From Terriglobales bacterium (GTDB lineage Bacteria; Acidobacteriota; Terriglobia; Terriglobales; Acidobacteriaceae): a stretch of 45,037 nt of DNA. The notes below the pieces were generated by a model, which saw nothing but the letters and a program-made list of their open reading frames with translations, was not told the origin of the DNA and searched no databases. This document shows, piece after piece, positions 33,906 through 42,397 of this stretch (positions are counted from its first letter, which is position 1; every line of letters begins with the position of its first letter). The DNA is taken from assembly GCA_025451215.1 (NCBI GenBank), contig JANWKU010000092.1, positions 1 to 45,037 of the forward strand, written 5' to 3'. A program made the position numbers and the translations under genes.

Positions 33906-35837
33906 ATGAACAGAGTTGTGCGGGTAAGCGTGTGGGCAATAAGTTTGGTCTGTTTGGGGTTTACAGGATTATTTGCAAGCGCGCAGACCGCGGACGAATC
34001 AAACATGCCGAAAGTGCGGTATCCGAAAACGGATGTGGCGCTGGACACGATGGAAGCCCGAAGTAAAGCGCAACGCGAAACAATTCAGCAGTTCAAGGTT
34101 TTTTACAATTTTCAATTCACCGACAAGCTGAAAGAAAGCGGAATTACATTCGTCCATCATGTGGTACCCGAGGCAAGCTATGAATACCGCGCCGTGCATT
34201 ACGATCACGGTACCGGCATCGCAGTTGCCGACATTGACGGTGACGGGCTCTATGACATTTATTTCGTGAATCAAGTTGGTGGTAACGAGCTATGGAAAAA
34301 CCTGGGCAACGGAAAATTCAAGAACATTACCGATGAAGCTGGTGTGGGACTCAAGGACCGGATCAGCGTTGGAGCTTCATTTGCCGATGTCAACAACTCC
34401 GGCCGGCCAGACCTGTTCGTGACTACCGTGGACGAAGGCAACGTGTTATTCCGTAACGACGGCAACGATCACTTCACCGATGTCACCGCGGAATCCGGGC
34501 TCGGCTCGGGAAAACATTCATCCGGCGCTCTGTTCTTTGATTACGATCGCGATGGCTTATTGGATTTGCTGGTTTGCAATGTCGGCGTTTACACCACCGA
34601 CGAGAAGGGACCGGCAGGCGAGTATGTCGGCTTGAAAGACGCTTTCTTCGGACATCTGCATCCGGAGCGATTCGAGGCCCCGGTACTCTATAAAAACCTG
34701 GGAAATTACCACTTTAAGGACGTAACCGCGGATGTGGGACTAAATCCCAGGATCTGGGGCGGAGACGCGGATGTTGCGGATTTGAACGGAGACGGCTGGC
34801 CCGACATTTATTTCCTGAACATGCAGGGAGCGAACCACTACTTCGAAAATGAAGGCGGCAAGAAATTTGTGGACAAGACCGCCACCTACTTCCCTAAGAC
34901 TCCTTGGGGAGCAATGGGCATCAAGTTTTTCGATTATGACAATGATGGCCGCATGGATCTCTACATCACCGACATGCACTCGGACATGATGGAAGGAAGC
35001 GTCCCACCACAGCGCGAGAAGGAGAAGGTGCCGATGTCGAAGGCGTCTCCAGAGAGTACGCTGGGCGGGCCTGCCAGCAATTACATTTTTGGAAACGCAT
35101 TTTTTCACAATCTCGGTGATGGAAAATTCGAGGAGATTTCCGACAAAATTGGCGTGGAGACCTACTGGCCCTGGGGAGTTAGCGTCGGCGACGTGAATGC
35201 CGATGGCTGGGACGATATATTCGTTACCGGCGGAATGAACTTTCCCTTCCGGTACGCCATTAATTCCATGCTGCTGAACAATCGTGGCGAGAAGTTTCTC
35301 GATTCAGAGTTCCTGTTGGGTATTGAACCTCGCCGCGTGCCATACACACCGTGGTTTGGTATGGATTGCAGCCAAGCCGTCGCTGAGTCCCTAGGCGGAA
35401 AAATCTGTGAGGGTCACAAGGACAAGATCATGATTATGGCACCCAAGTCCAGCCGCTCTTCGGTGATTTTTGACCTAGACAATGACGGCGCGCTGGACAT
35501 CGTGACCAACGACTTTAATTCCGCGCCGCAGGTTTTAATGAGCAATCTTGCACAGCAGAAAAAGATTCATTGGCTGAAGGTATTGTTAACCGGAAGCAAG
35601 TCCAACCGGGAAGGCTTGGGCGCTACCGTGCGCGTCACAGCGGGCGGCCACACGTACGTAAAATATAACGACGGAAAGTCGGGTTACTTGTCACAGAGCG
35701 ACCTGCCGCTGTATTTCGGCTTGGGAGACAGCGAGAAAATCGACAGCGTAGAAGTGCAGTGGCCTTCGGGGCAGGTGCAGACGGTTACCAAGAACCTGAT
35801 GGAGAACTACGTGCTTGTTATTACAGAGCCGAAGTGA
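33906..35837 (+). CDS. Secreted FG-GAP/VCBS repeat protein with ASPIC/UnbV domain (CRTAC1-like)
   Basis: Exported beta-propeller protein. From ATG 33906 the N-terminus is a signal peptide (VSVWAISLVCLGFTGLFASAQ); TTAGGAGA precedes it at normal spacing, so the longer frame from 33855 is rejected. Many calcium-binding-like FG-GAP motifs follow (DIDGDGLYDIYFVN, DYDRDGLLDLLV, DLNGDGWPDIYFLN, DYDNDGRMDLYI, DVNADGWDDIF, DLDNDGALDIV). The end is an ASPIC/UnbV domain (SNREGLGATVRVTAGG, YLSQSDLPLYFGLGD, VEVQWPSG). 643 residues. Common in acidobacteria and planctomycetes; the role is unknown. Confidence 0.9.
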   Translation: MNRVVRVSVWAISLVCLGFTGLFASAQTADESNMPKVRYPKTDVALDTMEARSKAQRETIQQFKVFYNFQFTDKLKESGITFVHHVVPEASYEYRAVHYDHGTGIAVADIDGDGLYDIYFVNQVGGNELWKNLGNGKFKNITDEAGVGLKDRISVGASFADVNNSGRPDLFVTTVDEGNVLFRNDGNDHFTDVTAESGLGSGKHSSGALFFDYDRDGLLDLLVCNVGVYTTDEKGPAGEYVGLKDAFFGHLHPERFEAPVLYKNLGNYHFKDVTADVGLNPRIWGGDADVADLNGDGWPDIYFLNMQGANHYFENEGGKKFVDKTATYFPKTPWGAMGIKFFDYDNDGRMDLYITDMHSDMMEGSVPPQREKEKVPMSKASPESTLGGPASNYIFGNAFFHNLGDGKFEEISDKIGVETYWPWGVSVGDVNADGWDDIFVTGGMNFPFRYAINSMLLNNRGEKFLDSEFLLGIEPRRVPYTPWFGMDCSQAVAESLGGKICEGHKDKIMIMAPKSSRSSVIFDLDNDGALDIVTNDFNSAPQVLMSNLAQQKKIHWLKVLLTGSKSNREGLGATVRVTAGGHTYVKYNDGKSGYLSQSDLPLYFGLGDSEKIDSVEVQWPSGQVQTVTKNLMENYVLVITEPK

Positions 35838-35878
35838 ACGTGAATGCCGATTTGGCCCAGTCCGATAAAACGCAACTT

Positions 35879-36763
35879 CTACCAATAGGCCAGCGGATCG
35901 GGAAGCGTTGCGCCGCAGGAGCATTTGTCTCCAGAGGCAGTGCTCGCCGCCATCTTGGAACAAGCGTTGCACCGCACTCGTCGGGGATTTAGGCGGCCCG
36001 GAATCCATGTTCCCGTCATACCACCAGATCCTCCCATCTCGGAGCGAAAATAACGCGCCACGGCCTCACGATGCTCGCCGGTCTTCATCAGCGGCGCCGA
36101 GGACTCCGGAGTTTTCCACGCTGTGATGGTCATCATGCGGCTTCCCACCGTTGCGGTCACCAGGCTGATGAAATCGGGAATCGAGAGCATTTCTTCCGCA
36201 ATTTGCCTGCTGCTCTCGCGAATTGCTTTCTTCTCTTCTTCACTTCGCGCGTCAAAGAATGTGATGCTGAATGCGCCCGGCAGTTCCTTGCTTCCGCTGC
36301 TGACCCGAGCGCTTACCCCGAATTCCCATGGGCCAATCGTCTTCGGTTGCACGATCACGTCAAGTCCCAGTAAGCGCGGCACAACGCCCGGATCAAAGTA
36401 GCCTTGCACACTGCATATCTTTCCGTTTTTTATCCTGACAAAATCCGCGCCATTCTGCGCGATGGATTTCCCGGTCGGAGGAAGTCCATTTAGCGGCCCG
36501 GTATTTGTTCCCCGCATTCTCCACTCGACTGAAAGCAGGCCATCCCCGTTTTCCATCGCGCTCACCGTTTCGAACGAAAGATCCGGAAAAGTCGCCCAAA
36601 GGGACTCCGCGTAAACGCCGATATCTTTTCCTGTAAGCGGACCCGGGGTCATGGGATCACTATAGGTACCTTCATCAGCGAAAGCCGCGACGACTGCCGC
36701 AGCGTCATGCCGATTCCATGCGTCAGCGTATTGTTCGAAAATTTGCAAAAGGTCGAGTGACAT
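35879..36763 (-). CDS. SnoaL-like / ABM-like / zinc-ribbon fusion protein
   Basis: Three parts in one chain of 294 residues. Residues ~1-125 are a SnoaL-like ester cyclase/NTF2 fold (YADAWNRHDAAAVVAAFADEGTYSDP, FVRIKNGKI). Residues ~145-245 resemble antibiotic-biosynthesis-monooxygenase/heme-degradation-like dimeric alpha-beta domains (ISLVTATVGSRMMTITAWKTPE). The C-terminal ~30 residues form a probable zinc ribbon with Cys265, Cys268, Cys281 and Cys283. Cytoplasmic, no signal peptide. Convergent with the ASPIC gene, 41 bases apart. The reaction is unknown. All three parts share one uninterrupted frame. Confidence 0.75.
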   Translation of the reverse strand: MSLDLLQIFEQYADAWNRHDAAAVVAAFADEGTYSDPMTPGPLTGKDIGVYAESLWATFPDLSFETVSAMENGDGLLSVEWRMRGTNTGPLNGLPPTGKSIAQNGADFVRIKNGKICSVQGYFDPGVVPRLLGLDVIVQPKTIGPWEFGVSARVSSGSKELPGAFSITFFDARSEEEKKAIRESSRQIAEEMLSIPDFISLVTATVGSRMMTITAWKTPESSAPLMKTGEHREAVARYFRSEMGGSGGMTGTWIPGRLNPRRVRCNACSKMAASTASGDKCSCGATLPDPLAYW

Positions 36764-36823
36764 GCGCGCAATACTAACATCCCAACAAGCGGCGTGGGGC
36801 TGTCCAAGCTTCGGCTGCCTCCA

Positions 36824-38068
36824 TCAATGAATCTTCCACTGCGTGGATTCAACCACCCGAATGCTACCCTTGGGAGCTTTGCCTCCGCAGTAAGGCGATT
36901 CCACCTGCCCCGCGGCCTCCAGCGTTTTGCCGACCAGCACGGAGAGATTCAGGCCGACTCTCTCCTGGAACATGTCGGGATAAGGAGAGCACACGACGAA
37001 AGTAGAATCGGGCGACTCCTTGAAGTATATAGTCAACCACTGCGGCGAACCGTTGGGGTCCACTTCCACCCGCGACACAGTGCCAACGATGGCGACGTTC
37101 TTCCCCATCCATTGGAGATCGTACGCTGCTGGCGACTGGGGCCCTCCGGCCCATCGCTGGCGATTGTCCTCCTGTTCGCGCCGGATCATCTGCGCTTGAA
37201 TCTTGACGTTGGGGTTGCCCGCAGCGTCCGCGGCCAGTATCTGTTTGTCTCGCTGCTCTCTCGCCGCCTGCTGGTCCCGCGCGTGCTGCAATCGCCCTTC
37301 CGGCGAGTTAGCCTGCGCTTGCCGTTGGCGTTCAGTGGCCGCAGCGGCTGCGGCTTCCGCACGTTGTTTATTCTGCGCGTCCGCGGCGTTTATCACCGCT
37401 TTTAGGAAGTTGCCGAGAACCTGCATGCCTTGCTCTTCGGGCGAAAGTCCTCGCACCACGCGGAGTTGCCTGCCTTGGTCCGGAACTGTGATGTCGAGGT
37501 AATATTCCCCGCCTGAACAGGATCCGAAGAAATTGCACTTCGAGGCTACCGGACGAAAATAAAGGGCCATCGCAAACGGCACAAGTTTTTCGCTCGGATT
37601 TTTGTTCAGGGACGTGGTCGAACAATGTTCACCGGGCGGATCGTCGTTGGTCGAATAGAATGTGTCGTCAGCTCTGCTCACGCAGACATGAAGCTCCGAC
37701 TTTGAAAAAGATGGATTTCCCGATGTGTCAGTGCCATAGGCGGGAACATCGGCGCTGGCCGCTCCCCACGCCCCTGTTGAATCTATATACGCAAACCCAA
37801 GGTATGTGGGGTCACCATTCCCGCCCGGATCAATGCCTCGTTGCGCTACAAAGTACGCGCAATCGTTTGCCGGGATGTCAATCCATCCAAAAATTTGCCA
37901 ACGATTGCCCTTCGTAGGATTGTTAACTTCAACCCCTTTAATGTTGACCCTGCTTTTGTTGCAAACTTGCAAAGTTATATACCCGGCCGGCAAGTCGTCA
38001 GCCAAGGCGGAGAAAGGGACCAGCATCAGCGCCAACGCCGCCAGCAACAACACCAGCAATCGGTTCAT
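36824..38068 (-). CDS. Secreted DUF1036-domain protein with C-terminal OB-like region
   Basis: From ATG 38068 the N-terminus is a signal peptide (LLVLLLAALALMLVPFSALA). AGGAG lies 7 bases upstream, so the longer frame to 38128 is rejected. A DUF1036-like domain follows (LQVCNKSRVNIKGVEV, FGWIDIPANDCAYFV). The middle is a long Ala/Gln/Arg coiled region (about 235-300, AEAAAAAATERQRQ). The C-terminus (about 320-410, GKNVAIVGTVSRVEVD, LEAAGQVESPYCGG) resembles an OB-fold. Several Cys could form periplasmic disulfides. 414 residues. Function unknown. Confidence 0.7.
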   Translation of the reverse strand: MNRLLVLLLAALALMLVPFSALADDLPAGYITLQVCNKSRVNIKGVEVNNPTKGNRWQIFGWIDIPANDCAYFVAQRGIDPGGNGDPTYLGFAYIDSTGAWGAASADVPAYGTDTSGNPSFSKSELHVCVSRADDTFYSTNDDPPGEHCSTTSLNKNPSEKLVPFAMALYFRPVASKCNFFGSCSGGEYYLDITVPDQGRQLRVVRGLSPEEQGMQVLGNFLKAVINAADAQNKQRAEAAAAAATERQRQAQANSPEGRLQHARDQQAAREQRDKQILAADAAGNPNVKIQAQMIRREQEDNRQRWAGGPQSPAAYDLQWMGKNVAIVGTVSRVEVDPNGSPQWLTIYFKESPDSTFVVCSPYPDMFQERVGLNLSVLVGKTLEAAGQVESPYCGGKAPKGSIRVVESTQWKIH

Positions 38069-38228
38069 GTTTTGCTCCTGCACATTTTCTGGGAAATTCG
38101 CGGATAGCTTGGAGACCGATTGGATCATATGCGGGTGAACCTACCGGGTCAAACTTCGGATGAAGCCGCACGAAAAGGACAGCTTGCCACCCGTCCGGAT
38201 GTGGCGTACCATTAGCTCTGTAACGTTA

Positions 38229-38241
38229 GACCGAATCGGTC
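38229..38241. promoter_or_regulatory. 13-bp dyad in the cold-shock gene leader
   Basis: GACCGA-A-TCGGTC is a perfect inverted repeat, directly preceded by the palindrome TAACGTTA (38221-38228). It lies about 90 bases before the cold-shock start. It could be an operator or part of the structured 5' leader typical of csp messages. Confidence 0.3.
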
Positions 38242-38328
38242 ATTGCGGGTCTCGCCTTATCAGCTTGTCACCTGCGTTTTTCCGGCTCCCTCCAGCGTCA
38301 AATAACAAAAAGGAACAACAAGACCTAT

Positions 38329-38529
38329 ATGGAAACAGGAACAGTGAAGTGGTTTAATGATGCCAAAGGCTTCGGCTTTATCAGCCGTCAGTCCGGCGAA
38401 GACGTTTTCGTGCATTTTTCAGCGATTCAGGCTGGCGGTTTCAAGAGCCTGCAAGAAGGCCAGACAGTGCAGTTCGACGTAACCAAGGGACCCAAGGGCT
38501 GGCAAGCTGAGAACGTCAAAGCAGTCTAG
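38329..38529 (+). CDS. Cold-shock protein (CspA family)
   Basis: Single cold-shock domain RNA/DNA chaperone, 66 residues. RNP1 (KGFGFI) and RNP2 (VFVHF) are both present, with the usual [16 protein letters not shown] start. An AAAAAGGAA stretch lies about 12-15 bases before the ATG. The upstream ~200 bases (38129-38328) have no other gene and include the 13-bp dyad, compatible with a structured 5' leader. A strong intrinsic terminator follows the stop after 20 bases, so this is a monocistronic unit. Confidence 0.96.
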   Translation: METGTVKWFNDAKGFGFISRQSGEDVFVHFSAIQAGGFKSLQEGQTVQFDVTKGPKGWQAENVKAV

Positions 38530-38549
38530 ATATTGAGTACTGCGAAATG

Positions 38550-38578
38550 GGCGACCGCAATAGCGGTCGCCTTTTTTT
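38550..38578 (+). terminator. Intrinsic terminator of the cold-shock gene
   Basis: GCGACCGC (38551-38558) pairs perfectly with GCGGTCGC (38563-38570) around a four-base AATA loop, closed by one further G-C pair and followed by seven T. Textbook intrinsic terminator. Confidence 0.92.
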
Positions 38579-38785
38579 GTTTGTGACCCCGCGGCGGGCC
38601 GCGCAGTTTTCCTCGGATCGGCTCCTAATCTTTTCCACGCCTGGTGACTTTCTAATGACAGAGGCTTTACAAAAAAGCGACACTCGCGCTCAACCCCGAG
38701 CAGTAACATTCTGATCGATCTGGTAAGTCGCAGGGCAGCTATCTCTTCCGGGTCCTAGCCTCTTCCCATCTCCCAGGAGGAAGTA

Positions 38786-39817
38786 ATGTTGCGCAAAAGT
38801 CTCGTTCTCTCTTTCGTGGCCGTATTTGTACTGACAATTCTTTCAAGCACGGCCTCGGCGCAGTACAAACTTAAAAATCTAGACTCGAACCAAACGAGAG
38901 GTGCAAAGAATGATGATCCATTGCTCGTAAATGGCTGGGGTCTCACCCGGTCAGCCGGAAGTCCCTGGTGGGTAGCGGATCAAGGTTCGGGATGGTCTAC
39001 ACTTTACGACGGGACGGGAACCAAGCAGTCGCTCGTAGTTGCAGTCCCGCCAGCCGCGAAACTATTTGTCGGCCAGCCAACTGGGTTGGTTTGGAACGGA
39101 TCGAAGGAATTCCCAATCCAGGGTGCGCCCGCAGTTTTCATTTTCGACACGCTGGATGGCACGATCAGCGCGTGGTCATTTGGGGCAAATCCCAAGACTT
39201 CAATCATAGTGGCCGATAATTCCGCCGATGGCGCGTCCTACACCGCGCTTGCCATTACCAGCCATCCCTCGGGAAATTCGCTGTTCGCGGTTGATAACGC
39301 AAACAACAAAATTGATATCTACGACGGCACTTTCACATGGAAGGGCGTTTTTGCGGCTGACCCCAATGTGCCGAGCGGGATGTCGGCATTCGGCATTCAG
39401 GACATCAACGGCGTCGTCTTCGTCGCATGGGCGCCCACAAATGGGAGCGCTGCCGGTTACATTGATATGTACAAAGAAGACGGGACTCTGATTGGAAAGT
39501 TCACGCAAGACAGACATTTGAACCAACCGTGGGGATTCGCCGTAGCTCCGCCGAACTTCGGGCGATTGAGCAACGCACTGCTGATCTCAAACAATAACGA
39601 TCATGGAACTATTGTTGCCTATGACGCGAAGGGGCATTTTGTTGGCGACTTACGCGACGAATTTGGTCGGCCGATCGTCATCGATCAACTTTGGGCGATT
39701 GGTTTCGGCGGCGGTACCACAAGCAATGGCGCAACCAATGCCTTGTACTTTACTGCCGGCCCAGCGAACAACTTGGCAGGTACATTCGGAGTGATCGTTC
39801 CAGATCGTTTCAGATAG
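38786..39817 (+). CDS. TIGR03118-family secreted beta-propeller protein
   Basis: Signal peptide at residues 1-26 (VLSFVAVFVLTILSSTASAQ). The body is a predicted beta-propeller. The family signature is the early LVNGWGLTRSAGSPWWVADQGSGWSTLYDG, followed by repeated FIFDTLDGTISAWS, LFAVDNANNKIDIYDG, and the end NALYFTAGPANNLAGTFGVI. 343 residues, usual length. AGGAGGAAG lies about 3-8 bases before the ATG. Extracellular; role unknown. Confidence 0.9.
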   Translation: MLRKSLVLSFVAVFVLTILSSTASAQYKLKNLDSNQTRGAKNDDPLLVNGWGLTRSAGSPWWVADQGSGWSTLYDGTGTKQSLVVAVPPAAKLFVGQPTGLVWNGSKEFPIQGAPAVFIFDTLDGTISAWSFGANPKTSIIVADNSADGASYTALAITSHPSGNSLFAVDNANNKIDIYDGTFTWKGVFAADPNVPSGMSAFGIQDINGVVFVAWAPTNGSAAGYIDMYKEDGTLIGKFTQDRHLNQPWGFAVAPPNFGRLSNALLISNNNDHGTIVAYDAKGHFVGDLRDEFGRPIVIDQLWAIGFGGGTTSNGATNALYFTAGPANNLAGTFGVIVPDRFR

Positions 39818-39848
39818 CCCTTCGATCATCGGAATGACTCGCGAGAGC

Positions 39849-39884
39849 AACCCAGGTTCTGCCACCGCGCAGACCTGGGTTTAT
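39849..39884 (+). terminator. Probable terminator after the TIGR03118 gene
   Basis: AACCCAGG (39849-39856) pairs with CCTGGGTT (39874-39881), with an inner TCTGC/GCAGA stem, then TAT. It begins 32 bases after the stop. The T tract is short. Confidence 0.6.
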
Positions 39885-39943
39885 CTATGCCCCAAGCCTG
39901 TGGTCCCAGGTTCGCGCCCTTGGTTTTGAATAACTAACAAACT

Positions 39944-40279
39944 GGTGGCCCATTCAAAAGCATGCCCTGAGCGGAGCCGAATGGCCCCATTCTGGCTTGA
40001 GTGGGATGTTCATATCTCCTCAACTCTGTCATCCCCGGCTTCATCCCAACTCTTTCCTCCCAACTCAATTCTGTCATCTCGACCGGAACAGATCATCGCA
40101 AAGCGATGATCTGTGAAGTGGAGAGACCTTGTGTTTTACTGGATCACCCGTATCAAACGAACGGTTGGAACGCCTGGGGTATGACGAATCCAGACGGCGG
40201 GAACGCCTGGGGTATGAACGAATCCAGCTCCGCAGGAGCGGCATACGATAGCCCGCCACGGCAGTGCCGGGTAATCTGC
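39944..40279 (+). repeat. Repeat mosaic, copy 1 (left of VOC gene)
   Basis: A 336-base mosaic of repeat modules: GGTGGCCCATTCAAAAGC head, a GCCCTGAGC...GCCGAA unit, a GTCATCTC...GAGAGACCTTGTG unit with a perfect 11-bp stem (40088-40098 with 40104-40114, loop CAAAG), an internal near-duplicate (AACGCCTGGGGTATGA), then the GCTCC-gca-GGAGC and CCCG/GTGCCGGG hairpins (40226-40272). Co-linear with copy 2 at 40732-41027. No gene within; together with the terminator it fills the 525-base gap. Confidence 0.8.
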
Positions 40280-40342
40280 TAGTCCACCGGTTTGCTAGCC
40301 GTCGCACGGGAGTATTCTGTGAACTACTGTCCGGTGAATGTT

Positions 40343-40723
40343 ATGAAAATTGTCCCTGTTATTAAATCCAGCAATTTGCAACGATCATTACATTTCTACA
40401 CCGAAGTTCTCGACTTCGAGCGTAAGTGGCCGGGATACGAAGACCGTGAGATGGCCAACGGGGTCATTGACCTGGTTCGGGACGGAGCTGAACTACAGCT
40501 CTCACAACATGCAGGAGACGGTGTCTTCGGCTCCGTCAACCGTGTGTTCGTCGACGACGTTGACGAGCGTTACGTGACCTTTCGCGCACGCGGTCTGAAT
40601 ACCACAGAGCGTCCTGAGTCTCCAATTCACACCGCACCAGTCGATCAGACTTGGGGATTGCGCGAATTTGCCGTGACCGATCCAGATGGAAACAATCTCT
40701 GTTTCTGTATGCCAAAAAAATAA
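40343..40723 (+). CDS. VOC-family protein (glyoxalase/bleomycin resistance-like)
   Basis: Small metal-binding-fold protein, about 126 residues from ATG 40343. It starts MKIVPVIKSSNLQRSLHFYTEVLDFE and ends GLREFAVTDPDGNNLCFCMPKK, the characteristic paired beta-alpha-beta-beta-beta units. The terminal GLREFAVTDPDGN matches the bleomycin-resistance-like subfamily, which bind drugs and often lack metal. The longer frame from 40292 adds a non-domain N-terminus. It lies alone between two direct copies of a long repeat mosaic. Substrate or drug unknown. Confidence 0.85.
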   Translation: MKIVPVIKSSNLQRSLHFYTEVLDFERKWPGYEDREMANGVIDLVRDGAELQLSQHAGDGVFGSVNRVFVDDVDERYVTFRARGLNTTERPESPIHTAPVDQTWGLREFAVTDPDGNNLCFCMPKK

Positions 40724-40731
40724 CTCTTGCC

Positions 40732-41027
40732 GGTGGCCCATTCAAAGCCTGCCCTGAGCGAAGCCGAAGGGTCCAATTTTGGCTTGAGGGGATGTTCATA
40801 TCTCCTCAACTCTGTCATCCCGACCGGAACGGATCATCGCGTGTTCCTTAACTCTGTCATCTCGACCGGAACGAATCATCGCAAAGCGATGATTCGTGAA
40901 GTGGAGAGACCTTGTGTTTTGTTTGGCACTCGTCTCAAACGAACGGCTGGAACGCCCGGGATACGACGAATCCAGCTCCGCAGGAGCGGCATACGATAGC
41001 CCGGCACGGCAGTGCCGGGTAAGCTGC
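40732..41027 (+). repeat. Repeat mosaic, copy 2 (right of VOC gene)
   Basis: A 296-base direct copy of the mosaic at 39944. It includes a truncated GTCATCC unit (40814-40840, only one stem arm) and a complete one whose 11-bp stem (40871-40881 with 40887-40897, same CAAAG loop) differs from copy 1 by two paired, compensating changes. The end module (40974-41021) has a perfect CCCGGCAC/GTGCCGGG hairpin where copy 1 has a mismatch. A further 6-bp hairpin, GCGCCC-atc-GGGCGC, is at 41042-41056. The rest of the 429-base gap shows no gene. Confidence 0.8.
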
Positions 41028-41152
41028 ACAATGCGAAACCCGCGCCCATCGGGCGCAACCGTTCACAAAGTTGAAATCAAGTTGACGGCAAAATGCAGAA
41101 AAGCTCGAGTGGGCATCCCAGAGTCTACTGAGCTTCTAGCACACGAGCAGTT

Positions 41153-42222
41153 TTATGCGATCGGACAAGGGTTGCCGGTGAACTGGCCGCCGTTTTCCTC
41201 AGCAATCAAAGGCTCGATCCATTTGTGGAGCTTAGCCAAAGACTTGAATTTGGGGAGACGATTAGTTTTCCACGGTTCCATTTGCAATGTTGCAAAAGCA
41301 AGAGCCTCGCAGCTGCGACGAGGGTACCGGAATAACCAAGTACCACGAAAGTTTTTGAGTGTGCCATAGTGGTTCCGGCAGAAGAACGGCTCCCACGTTT
41401 TCTCCAGTTGCTTCTGGGGCCTGATGTCCACAATATTTACCTGGCCGAGCTCAAACCGAGGATTATTCTTCCAGGCACTGGTCATCAAATCCACAGCCTC
41501 AATGTCGGTGGATGGGGCACCATAACCAAATACCGTCAGCATGTAAGCCCGATCAAGGAACCACTTGAGACGCTTCCATTCATTTGCAATGAATGGGTCT
41601 GTGTTGTAGTCCTTGTGCTTAACTGGGTATAGAAGTTTGGTCGGCTGCAGCGATTCACCACATTTTTGGCATTGTTGCCATCGAAATCCCGTCACACGAT
41701 CCTTCAAACAAAATGCGATCTCGACATTGCCATGCAGGAAAGCAAGCTGTGGGAGCCGTTGGTAGTGGGTCAGTTTGAAACTGACCCACTACCGAGCCGT
41801 TGGATATGGGCGTTTCGAGCATAAGCCAAGGGCAAGAACGGGTCCCAATTGAATGTTGCGATCAGATCGGTCTCCCTCATTGACAGGATAAGGCGATCAT
41901 ACAGCGTGGATTCGGCTGGCAGCACCATGGACTCGAAGTACTTTTGTACTCGCACTTCAATCTCATTGACGAGGGTTGGGTTGCAGCCTGTGGTAGCCAG
42001 TTCATCGTAGATCGCTTCGAAATTTGTAGGATCGATGAAGCCTGCGCTTTTTAGAGAAACGGTCAAATCGAGGCATTCGATCAATTGCTGCATGACAGGC
42101 ACTACCCGCCCGTTTGGATCGCCACGAGGAAAGGCCGCTTTGCTGCTTCCGGCTCCAAGGATCACAACGTGCGGGGAATGGTTCACGCGGGTCGCAATGT
42201 CGAGATCGGGCAGTGTGGGCAT
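41153..42222 (-). pseudogene. SIR2-like protein gene disrupted by palindrome insertion
   Basis: Two reading frames, 42222-41770 (150 aa) and 41707-41153, are halves of one SIR2-like (SIR2_2-type) gene. The upstream half has the Rossmann start VVILGAGSSKAAFPRGD and the TFNWDPFL (TxNxD) motif. The downstream half has the sirtuin-type FLHGN His followed by Cys-Lys... CQKCG. Between them lie a 33-base perfect palindrome and an 8-base repeat of the target. Removing these 41 bases joins the halves in frame (IQRL-PQLAFLHGN) into 342 residues. As present, the first half ends at TGA inside the palindrome, just before the catalytic-type His. Some such proteins are NAD-consuming defence factors; that role is inference. 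Confidence 0.85.
41761..41793. mobile_element. 33-bp perfect palindrome with 8-bp target duplication
   Basis: GGTAGTGGGTCAGTTT, one central base, then AAACTGACCCACTACC: 16-base arms, no mismatch. Flanked on both sides by the same 8 bases, GAGCCGTT (41753-41760 and 41794-41801). It looks like two terminal inverted repeats of an insertion sequence joined end to end, or a minimal palindromic mobile element. An assembly collapse of a longer IS cannot be excluded. Confidence 0.8.
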
Positions 42223-42266
42223 GCTCTTTGTTGTTTCAGTCTACGCTTAGCGGCAATCGCACCAGT

Positions 42267-42299
42267 GAGCCTGCCCCTGAGCTTGTCGAAGGATTCGCG
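42267..42299 (+). repeat. CCTGAGC-CTTGTCGAAGG type repeat
   Basis: Short unit GCCTGCCCCTGAGCTTGTCG then AAGGATTCGCG, related to the GCCCTGAGC...CGAA units at 39965 and 40750. It lies just upstream of the disrupted SIR2-like gene. Confidence 0.5.
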
Positions 42300-42397
42300 T
42301 CCCGGCTTTTGACACTAACCGGGGATACGCTATATCAGTTTCAAAACCTACACCACGTCCATTCGTGCGTTGACTCTCGCCATCCGTTTACGTCATA

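Noticed and set aside
39944-41027. Composite transposon around the VOC gene
   Set aside because: No transposase and no target duplication identified; the flanking sequences are mosaics of intergenic repeat modules.
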